Assembly (NCBI GenBank): GCA_964460795.1
Contig: CAYWRU010000010.1
Coordinates: 14,191 to 78,190, forward strand
Reading direction: 5' to 3'
Length of the DNA: 64,000 nucleotides
Origin: CAZOOM01 sp964460795
Lineage (GTDB): Bacteria > Omnitrophota > Omnitrophia > Omnitrophales > Aquincolibacteriaceae
Part shown: piece after piece, positions 58,303-64,000 of the stretch
Layout: every line of letters begins with the position of its first letter
Position numbering within the stretch: the first letter of the stretch is position 1
Made by a program: the position numbers and the translations under genes
Notes under the pieces: model-generated
Databases searched by the model: none
The model's input: only the letters and a program-made list of their open reading frames with translations
Told to the model about the DNA's origin: nothing

Positions 58303-59412
58303 TCATGTTTGTTTTAAAACCCGCGGAATTGCAATAGTAAAAATCACACACTCGATCAGGAAAAGTGTGAATGCCGTTTCCCAGGCGCTCCAGCCGGAAT
58401 AAACAATGGATTTAGCAATCGCCAGAATGGCCAAAAACCAGCAGAAAAAAAGCGTGCTCCAGCCGAGCGTTTTATCCAGTCCTTCTCCAGAAAAAATATC
58501 TGAAACAGATTTCAAAAAATAAATCGCAAGGATGATTAGCACAAAAGCACAAACTATCAAATAAACGGCCGGCCAAAAAGGATTGGCTACCGGCGGCTCG
58601 CTCTTAAACCATTTCTCATAAACATTCCAGACATTGATGCCTGTTACAAACGATGCGAAGAAAATAAATCCCGCCCGCTGAATCTTGGACCCCGGAACCG
58701 GAGCCGGTACAAACCCACGACTCACGGCCGTCCAGCCGGCCAGGAGAACTGAGACGCCGCCGATGAATCCCCAGATCTGATCCCGCAAACTCCACCAGCT
58801 GCCGGGAAGATAGCCATGCGAGCCATACCATAAAATGAGCACCGCAATTAAAAATCCAAGACCAAACCCCAGAAATCCAAATACGGAAAATAAACTAACC
58901 ATGCCTGACTTTTTCCAAAAAGCATTGTAAGCTTGAAGGAGCGCCGCGCCTCCGGCCAACCACGCCATCTCAGGTCCTGTTTTAAAAACTGAAGTGCCAA
59001 GCCAGATGCTGCCGCCGGTCACTATGAGTACAGCCGCATCCTGAATAAGAAATTCCAGTTCTCCGATCGCAAATCCTAAAAAGAGCATCCCCAAAAGCCC
59101 CCAAACCGCGCCGATTAAAAATACGTGGATCAATTGAGGAATCACATCCTTCAGACTGGCGGCCGCCACAATGGTGTCCACAAGCGATCCGTAACTAAAA
59201 GTGCCGCCAATCGAAAATCCCAAACTTCCCAAAATCACGGCTTGCGCAAAAGATGGCCGCCATCCGCTCCCAATGATCAGGATTCCGGTAATGACTGCGG
59301 CAAGTGCCCCGCAAATTAAGGCGCCGTTCTCATGGCCAAACTGTCCTCGCACGGGCCAGGCAAAACTCATTAATAATCCGGCCAGAAAAATCCACGAAAT
59401 TTTTTTCAGCAT
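58303..59412 (-). CDS. Polytopic membrane protein, unknown function
   Basis: About 369 residues from the ATG at 59412 (MLKKISWIFL), with AAGGGAG six bases upstream. Ten or so helices with Gly-rich turns: FAWPVRGQFGHENGALICGA, FSIGGTFSYGSLV, AVWGLLGMLFLGFAIGELEF, LGFGLGFLIAVLILWYGSHG. No transporter motif was recognised. The GQFGHENGA segment near the N-terminus may mark a family. It follows the pyrophosphatase gene by about 85 bases and precedes the cytosine deaminase gene by 33. Confidence 0.65.
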   Translation of the reverse strand: MLKKISWIFLAGLLMSFAWPVRGQFGHENGALICGALAAVITGILIIGSGWRPSFAQAVILGSLGFSIGGTFSYGSLVDTIVAAASLKDVIPQLIHVFLIGAVWGLLGMLFLGFAIGELEFLIQDAAVLIVTGGSIWLGTSVFKTGPEMAWLAGGAALLQAYNAFWKKSGMVSLFSVFGFLGFGLGFLIAVLILWYGSHGYLPGSWWSLRDQIWGFIGGVSVLLAGWTAVSRGFVPAPVPGSKIQRAGFIFFASFVTGINVWNVYEKWFKSEPPVANPFWPAVYLIVCAFVLIILAIYFLKSVSDIFSGEGLDKTLGWSTLFFCWFLAILAIAKSIVYSGWSAWETAFTLFLIECVIFTIAIPRVLKQT

Positions 59413-59497
59413 GATGATCTCCCTTACAAGAAGTGAATTGACGAACAGCTCCAACAGATCTTACAATGGCATTTTGCAGCAGAAATGAATGACAGAT

Positions 59498-60022
59498 TCA
59501 AGAGCGGGAGGCAAGCCGGTCACGATGACGCTGGCGGGATTCCTCAATAACACGCAGGGCTTCGTCAAGATCGCGCCAACCATCCACCTTGACCTTTTTC
59601 ATTTCCAGATCTTTGTAGATGGTAAAGAAATGTTCGATTTCCTTGAGCAGGTGCGGCGGGATCTGGGAAAGATTTTCAATATGATTCCAGAGCGGATCGC
59701 GCATCGGCACGCAAAGAACCTTGTCATCTTCTCCTTTTTCATCCCACATCTTGAAAAGCCCAACGGGTTTGGATTCAATCACGCATCCTGGAAAAGTGGG
59801 CTCCCACACCAGGACGAGTGCATCCAACGGATCTCCATCAAGCGCCAATGTCTCCGGAATATAGCCATAATCGCTGGGATAATGGACTGAAGAAAAAAGC
59901 ATGCGGTCAAATACAATTCGTTTTTTTTCTTCATCAAACTCGTACTTATTCCGGCACCCTTTGGGAATTTCTACAATCACAGTCAGCGCCTGGGAATGAG
60001 AGGATTTTTTCTTGATAGTCAT
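59498..60022 (-). CDS. ppa: Inorganic pyrophosphatase (family I)
   Basis: A 174-residue soluble pyrophosphatase that drives biosynthesis by removing pyrophosphate. It has IVEIPKGCRNKYEFDEEKKR, the SSVHYPSDYGYIPETLALDGDPLDALVL signature in parts (YPSDYGYIP and DGDPLDAL), then KGEDDKVLCVPMRDP and FFTIYKDLE. Metal ligands D-x-D-P-x-D are present. Length is normal. Confidence 0.95.
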   Translation of the reverse strand: MTIKKKSSHSQALTVIVEIPKGCRNKYEFDEEKKRIVFDRMLFSSVHYPSDYGYIPETLALDGDPLDALVLVWEPTFPGCVIESKPVGLFKMWDEKGEDDKVLCVPMRDPLWNHIENLSQIPPHLLKEIEHFFTIYKDLEMKKVKVDGWRDLDEALRVIEESRQRHRDRLASRS

Positions 60023-60128
60023 AAATTCCTTACTTCTTAAAGTGAGCGACGCCTTGTTCGTCTGATTCTAGAAACTTCAAACGCGCGATAGAATAACAAA
60101 AAAGAGCACGATCTGCAAAATGAACTCG

Positions 60129-60521
60129 CTATGAATCTTTATACCCCATCAAATCTGTTTTCCTTAAAAGCTCATTCGCTTCTTCGCGTGATTTAAGCAC
60201 AATAATAGGGATTTCTTTAGCGTAGTGAAAAATAGACATGATTCCAAATCCAATGTCCTGGGAAGGATCTGAAACCACCCGTATGATTTCACTGACCTTC
60301 TGCTTATTAAAAAGATCCATGACTTTTTTAATGATCTTCCGCACTTCAAGATCCATCTCTTCGACTAAAGACAGATCGGTTAAAAGCCTCAAGCCTTTTC
60401 CGCATTTCAGGAGCACTTGTTGGACATCTGAATAGAATAGCTCGGCTTGTGCAACATCGACTTTGGCAATAAATTCGATGATGACGACGTTGTATTTCTT
60501 TTTATAGCTGACTTTAATCAT
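60129..60521 (-). CDS. Small STAS-like protein, putative
   Basis: A 130-residue soluble protein. It opens with a beta strand pair (MIKVSYKKKYNVVIIEFIAK), then helix DVAQAELFYSDVQQVLLK, the strand RLLTDLSLVEEMD, and two more helix-strand units (IIVLKSREEANELLRK at the end). The alternation resembles a STAS or SpoIIAA-like fold, but no phospho-site motif is clear. Function unknown. It stands alone between ppa and prfC. Confidence 0.6.
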   Translation of the reverse strand: MIKVSYKKKYNVVIIEFIAKVDVAQAELFYSDVQQVLLKCGKGLRLLTDLSLVEEMDLEVRKIIKKVMDLFNKQKVSEIIRVVSDPSQDIGFGIMSIFHYAKEIPIIVLKSREEANELLRKTDLMGYKDS

Positions 60522-60573
60522 AAAGACTTCTCGGAGTATGAAATCACACCGCTCCCTTTACAAACAAACCATT

Positions 60574-62166
60574 CTATTTCGGAGAGTCAGAAAGCATGAG
60601 GCCGGGCCGGTGCTCGAGGAAATTATTCATCGTCCACTCGCTCAGAAAAAGCAGAACGCTTCGTCCCTGTTCATCGCGCGCCATGCCCACGCCGTAGGAA
60701 AGAGAAGCGGCAAGCTCTTCATCTGAAGGACCCGACACCACCCACCGGAGCATTTTCCACGGCAGCATTTCAAGCTTGGAATCCGCGCCATATTCTTCCT
60801 TCATTCGGTACTGCAGCACTTCATATTGAAGAGGCCCCACCGCGCCCAGAAGCGGCGTGCTGTTCACAGGCTGGACCCAGTTAAAGACTTGAACAATATC
60901 CTCGGCCAAGAGCTGCTCCAGTCCTTTACGAAAAGGTTTGTATTTCGCCGGCGAGGGATTAAAAATCTGGGCAAAACATTCGGGAGCAAATCGCGGGATC
61001 GCATTAAACACAATCGAAGGATCCTCGCTTACCGTATCGCCAACCCGAAAATCGGATTTCACGGCAAACCCAATAATGTCCCCCGGATACCCTTCATCCA
61101 CGGTCTCCCGGCTCTGCCCCAAAAGCGTATGCGAACCTGCAATCCGGATTTTTTTCCCGGTACGGGTGTGAATGACATCCATATCCCGGAAGAATTTTCC
61201 GGAACAAATCCTTAAAAAAGCAATCCGGTCGCGGTGCAGAGGATTCATATTAGTCTGGATTTTAAAAATAAATCCGGAAAAATGTTTGGAGGCTACTTCA
61301 ATGATCCGATCCCCGGCTTTTCGTTCCACTGGACCCGAAGAATATTTAATAAAACCATCCAGCAACAATTGGACTCCAAAATTATTGGCCGCACTCCCGA
61401 AAAATACCGGCGTGGTTTCCCCTTGAAGGACAGCCTCAGGAGAAAATCCTGCGTGTGCGTGCTCTAAAAGATCAAGAGCCTCCGAAGCTTGCCGGTAATC
61501 CTGTTCGCCCACCATTTTCTGGACCTCCGGATCTGAAAATCCATGCGTGGAAACCGGTGCCCGGTAGGCTCCCCCCGGGACGCGCTGAAAAAGATGCACT
61601 TGCTGACTCAGCCGGTCATAGACGCCGCGAAAATCTTTTCCGCTTCCGAGCGGCCAATTGACAGGATACGCGTGGATGCCGAGCACATTCTCAAGTTCGT
61701 CGATCAAGGCAAGCGGATCCAGACTCGGACGGTCGAGTTTATTCATGAAAGTAAAAATCGGAATACCTCGATGGCGGCAGATTTCAAAAAGTTTTCGGGT
61801 TTGAGCCTCAATGCCTTTTCCGGCATCAATCACCATCACGACTGCGTCAACCGCCATGAGGACTCGGTATGTGTCTTCAGAAAAATCTTTGTGTCCCGGC
61901 GTATCAAGGAGATTCACGCGCCAGGGACCATAATCAAATTGAAGGAGCGTGGAACTGATTGAAATTCCGCGCTGTTTTTCCATCTCCATCCAGTCGGAAG
62001 CTGTTTCACGCTCCTGCTTGCGCGCCGTCACAGATCCGGCAAGCTGAATCGCGCCTCCGTAAAGAAGAAATTTTTCCGTGAGCGTGGTTTTCCCTGCGTC
62101 CGGATGTGAAATAATCGCAAAGGTCCGGCGTCTTAAAATCTCACTCTCTAACAAATCACTGGCCAT
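60574..62166 (-). CDS. prfC: Peptide chain release factor 3
   Basis: A 530-residue translational GTPase that frees RF1/RF2 from the ribosome. It has the P loop ISHPDAGKTTLTEKFL, switch I region with QKRGISISST (EKQRGIS), DTPGHKDFSEDTYRVL, and NKLDRPSLDPLALIDEL. EF-Tu-like and C-terminal domains follow (LGAVGPLQYEVLQYRMKEEYG). Length matches E. coli RF3. GAGGAG precedes the ATG. Two ATTGTAAAC sites lie 80-110 bases upstream, at the end of the regulator gene, so it may be part of that regulon. Confidence 0.97.
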   Translation of the reverse strand: MASDLLESEILRRRTFAIISHPDAGKTTLTEKFLLYGGAIQLAGSVTARKQERETASDWMEMEKQRGISISSTLLQFDYGPWRVNLLDTPGHKDFSEDTYRVLMAVDAVVMVIDAGKGIEAQTRKLFEICRHRGIPIFTFMNKLDRPSLDPLALIDELENVLGIHAYPVNWPLGSGKDFRGVYDRLSQQVHLFQRVPGGAYRAPVSTHGFSDPEVQKMVGEQDYRQASEALDLLEHAHAGFSPEAVLQGETTPVFFGSAANNFGVQLLLDGFIKYSSGPVERKAGDRIIEVASKHFSGFIFKIQTNMNPLHRDRIAFLRICSGKFFRDMDVIHTRTGKKIRIAGSHTLLGQSRETVDEGYPGDIIGFAVKSDFRVGDTVSEDPSIVFNAIPRFAPECFAQIFNPSPAKYKPFRKGLEQLLAEDIVQVFNWVQPVNSTPLLGAVGPLQYEVLQYRMKEEYGADSKLEMLPWKMLRWVVSGPSDEELAASLSYGVGMARDEQGRSVLLFLSEWTMNNFLEHRPGLMLSDSPK

Positions 62167-62245
62167 TTCAATCTCCTCATAAAGCCCTATTCCGGTGAGG
62201 AATATTCAGATCCTGAAAGGACTGATCCTGGGGTCTAGGAAACTC

Positions 62246-62276
62246 ATTGTAAACCGCATGATTTCCTATTGTAAAC
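62246..62276. promoter_or_regulatory. Two ATTGTAAAC sites between prfC and the regulator gene
   Basis: Exact copies at 62246-62254 and 62268-62276, 22 bases apart. The second includes the stop of the regulator gene. They sit 80-110 bases before the prfC start. Three more copies lie in front of the regulator (63314-63355). Confidence 0.75.
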
Positions 62277-63312
62277 TTTCGTGGCGAGCCCTGCGAACGA
62301 TAAAATCGACACTCGGTGACATGTGAATGGGCTCCAGCTGGATATGCGGATAACGTTTAGAAAAAACACGAAAAACTTCATCCGCGAAACCCTGCCCGAC
62401 CCCCTGAACCCTGTCGAAATCCAGAATGATCCGCTTGAATTTCTCTAAACCAAATAAAATCCGCCGGGCTTCAGAGCGGGAAACGTATTCTCCCGATGCC
62501 TTCGATAACCGAATCTTGACCTCCGTCTTGTCAAAAATAAGGTCGCTATCGGTGTAAGCATCAAAAAGCTGCTTGAGATCTTTGCGGGATCTTTGCCGGA
62601 TGGAGAAAAGAACCTTGGTTCCTTGGACGGGTTTGATATCTAGCAATGCACTATCCTGCATCAGATTATTGACATCAAGCTTCAAAGCCCGGCTTTCCAA
62701 CACAAAATGGTCTGCAATACGCGAAGTAAAAAAAATTCCCTGCCCGGAATGCTGTTTAGGAGCTGTTGTTTGCTTCCCCTTCAGAAGATGTTCTGCTGCC
62801 TCATAAGCATTTTTGAATTTAAATTTCTTGCGCACACTTTCAAAAGCCCCTATCCCGCGATCGGAGACATGGAACGTGAAGCCCCCTCCTTCCAGATGGG
62901 CTTCTATCCGGACTTTAGCGGCTTTCGAGTGATCAATGGCGTTATTCAGCATTTCCGTAAAAGCATACTGAACGATCTTAAACACCGCAGGCGGCAACCT
63001 CTTTCTCAAATTCATCTTATGAGCCAGTTGTTCAAAAACGCGGTCCTCTTCCAGTCCTCGAAGCTTGAAAACAAGCACAGTGCCCGGCATTTTAAGAGAA
63101 ACCGCTTTGCCGGGATGGAACGGTATGTAGCAGGCATTGCGAGTCGAGCCCTCTTTTAAAAGCCGTTTGGATGCCACAAGTTCCCGGAGATGTTTCGCTG
63201 CAGCCTGGCGGGAAATCCCGGCAAAGCGAACGACATCCGCAGCCCGGATAGATTTCTTCTCTCCTACAAACCGGAGGATCTGATCTTTAGTTTCCACAGT
63301 GAAAGAGTACAC
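62266..63312 (-). CDS. HTH - HATPase - DUF4325 regulator
   Basis: A 348-residue three-part protein starting at a GTG (63312). Part 1 (about 1-65) is a winged helix: KSIRAADVVRFAGISRQAAAKHLREL. Part 2 (about 75-235) is a histidine-kinase-like ATPase: TEMLNNAIDHSKAAKV (N box), HVSDRGIG (G1), KQHSGQGIFFTSRIADHF (G2). Part 3 (about 255-345) is DUF4325, a STAS-like domain with VSRSEARRILFGLEKFKRII and DEVFRVFSKRYPHI. There is no phosphoacceptor histidine, so it may bind ATP as a switch. The combination suggests a DNA-binding regulator with an anti-sigma-like partner module. Five ATTGTAAAC sites flank the gene. Confidence 0.88.
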   Translation of the reverse strand: MYSFTVETKDQILRFVGEKKSIRAADVVRFAGISRQAAAKHLRELVASKRLLKEGSTRNACYIPFHPGKAVSLKMPGTVLVFKLRGLEEDRVFEQLAHKMNLRKRLPPAVFKIVQYAFTEMLNNAIDHSKAAKVRIEAHLEGGGFTFHVSDRGIGAFESVRKKFKFKNAYEAAEHLLKGKQTTAPKQHSGQGIFFTSRIADHFVLESRALKLDVNNLMQDSALLDIKPVQGTKVLFSIRQRSRKDLKQLFDAYTDSDLIFDKTEVKIRLSKASGEYVSRSEARRILFGLEKFKRIILDFDRVQGVGQGFADEVFRVFSKRYPHIQLEPIHMSPSVDFIVRRARHESLQ

Positions 63313-63313
63313 G

Positions 63314-63355
63314 ATTGTAAACTAATTGTAAACCAACTAATTTATAATTGTAAAC
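63314..63355. promoter_or_regulatory. Three ATTGTAAAC sites upstream of the regulator gene
   Basis: Exact copies at 63314-63322, 63325-63333 and 63347-63355. Spacings are 11 and 22 bases, one and two helical turns, so all face the same side of the DNA. The first is one base from the GTG start of the HTH-HATPase-DUF4325 gene. This looks like an autoregulatory operator. Confidence 0.8.
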
Positions 63356-63384
63356 TTCCTCGAGATAGCATGGTGCCGAATACC

Positions 63385-63427
63385 AAAGGGACAGGTTAAA
63401 CTTCGATTTCGAAGCTTCCCCTCTGTA
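63385..63427. repeat. Direct repeat left copy, downstream of ynfA-like gene
   Basis: Starts AAAGGGACAGGTTAAACTTC and ends with TCCCCTCTGTAC. The core AGGTTAAACTTCGATT with CCCCTC-GTAC recurs at 63885-63921. The two copies flank the YnfA-family gene. Confidence 0.6.
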
Positions 63428-63480
63428 CGCGGTCTCTTTACTCGATTTGCGAACCATAAAAATTCTGTTTTAATAAACAA

Positions 63481-63813
63481 TCAAGTTCTCGGCCAATACA
63501 TGATAATGGCAACGCCGATAAGGCATAAAGCACTGCCAAAAACATCCGGCAAGTCCGGCTGGGTTTTGTCAAAGCCCCATCCCCACAAAAGAGACATGAT
63601 GACAAAGACACCGCCATAGGCGGCATACACACGCCCGAAATGAGCGGGTTGTAAAGTAGGAATAATCCCATAAAGGATTAATATAACGCCACCAATGAGG
63701 CCGAAAAGCCATCCTTTTCCGCATCGAATAGCTTGCCAAATTAAGTATCCACCGCCAATTTCGCATAGGCCTGCAAGAACAAACAATAAAATCGAGCTAA
63801 TTATTTTTTCCAT
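63481..63813 (-). CDS. YnfA/UPF0060-family small membrane protein
   Basis: A 110-residue protein from the ATG at 63813 (MEKIISSILL), with four helices. Diagnostic stretches are LAGLCEIGGGYLIWQAIRCGK, PTLQPAHFGRVYAAYGGVFV and LLWGWGFDKTQPDLPDVFGS. The family resembles small multidrug efflux proteins, but its function is not settled. The frame is open 13 codons further up, without support. Direct repeats flank the gene on both sides, so it may have moved as a small unit. Confidence 0.92.
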   Translation of the reverse strand: MEKIISSILLFVLAGLCEIGGGYLIWQAIRCGKGWLFGLIGGVILILYGIIPTLQPAHFGRVYAAYGGVFVIMSLLWGWGFDKTQPDLPDVFGSALCLIGVAIIMYWPRT

Positions 63814-63884
63814 AGATAAGGTTAAATATAACAAAAAGGGCGAGGTTCGCAAAGCGATGGAATGTGGAACGGTACCAGGGACCT

Positions 63885-63921
63885 AAGGTTAAACTTCGAT
63901 TCCAACGTGTCCCCTCCGTAC
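63885..63921. repeat. Direct repeat right copy, upstream of ynfA-like gene
   Basis: AAGGTTAAACTTCGATTCC, then GTCCCCTCCGTACC. It matches 63392-63427 with a few changes. It lies about 70 bases before the gene start. Confidence 0.6.
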
Positions 63922-63965
63922 CTAGAGCCGGTTTCATAAGTATTGGTAAGTCCTTGTGTAGCATT

Positions 63966-64000
63966 GTCATGCCGGACTCGATCCGGCATCCAGGGTTCCG
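63966..64000. repeat. REP-like hairpin at the window edge
   Basis: ATGCCGGA (63969-63976) and TCCGGCAT (63982-63989) around CTCGA, flanked by GTC and CCAG. It is similar in design to the repeats at 38301 and 55619. The unit is cut by the window end. Confidence 0.65.

Overview
The window is a piece of a draft bacterial genome. A run of ten Ns at 39476-39485 breaks one gene, so this is a scaffold. The cell is Gram-negative: there is a Tad/Flp pilus CpaB and the start of what is probably its outer-membrane secretin, a GT9 heptosyltransferase-type enzyme, and an AsmA-like protein. No rRNA, tRNA, CRISPR array, insertion sequence or phage block was seen. Gene content (many GT87/GT-C membrane glycosyltransferases, class I FbaB-type aldolase, inositol-phosphate synthase, Tad pili, and many GGGACAGG-type palindromes between genes) reminds me of uncultured PVC-related lineages such as Omnitrophota. 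That placement is an inference and no marker in the window settles it.

Layout. (1) 1-7050, minus strand: a Tad pilus region with cpaC (cut by the window edge), cpaB, three small Flp pilin genes, a membrane spermidine-synthase-like protein, a GT87 and a GT-C-like membrane protein. (2) 7289-23180: an envelope glycan region with two further GT-C-like proteins, two polyprenol-phosphate-sugar-synthase-like GT2 enzymes, a GT9, two SGNH hydrolases, three more GT87 genes (one a tandem two-domain fusion), and a CHASE2-GGDEF diguanylate cyclase behind a small secreted protein. (3) 23192-29614: pyruvate dehydrogenase aceE-aceF-lpd, with a lipoate ligase divergent from it. (4) 29620-38266: an RNA uracil methyltransferase, inositol-phosphate synthase with a long structured leader, AsmA-like and slipin membrane proteins, an MtnA-class II aldolase fusion, an ArsC-type phosphatase and a TMEM165-like transporter. 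(5) 38395-45109: HemW, a YgjP-like metallopeptidase, a PD-(D/E)XK nuclease, a YheT-type hydrolase, class I aldolase, RadC and an ORF6N protein. (6) 45247-50488: a GT2 fused to a spore-photoproduct-lyase-like radical SAM domain, an FkbM methyltransferase, an ArsP-like permease and an unknown membrane protein. (7) 50593-57810: tsaB-alr-birA-coaX, then a CIRCE-controlled groEL-groES-groEL cluster. (8) 57823-63813: a yeast-type cytosine deaminase, pyrophosphatase, RF3, and an HTH-ATPase-DUF4325 regulator flanked by five phased copies of a 9-bp site.

How it fits together. Regions 1 and 2 look like one surface programme: pilus parts plus enzymes that charge polyprenol-phosphate with sugar (GT2) and transfer it outside the inner membrane (GT-C, GT87). 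Glycosylated pilin is an attractive but unproven reading. Repeats run through the window and have got into genes: one lies in frame inside lplA, one forms the N-terminus of the YgjP-like protein, one supplies the end of a GT87 gene. The features I would follow first are the GT2-radical SAM fusion, the five phased ATTGTAAAC sites around the HATPase regulator and prfC, the MtnA-aldolase fusion and the groEL-groES-groEL order.
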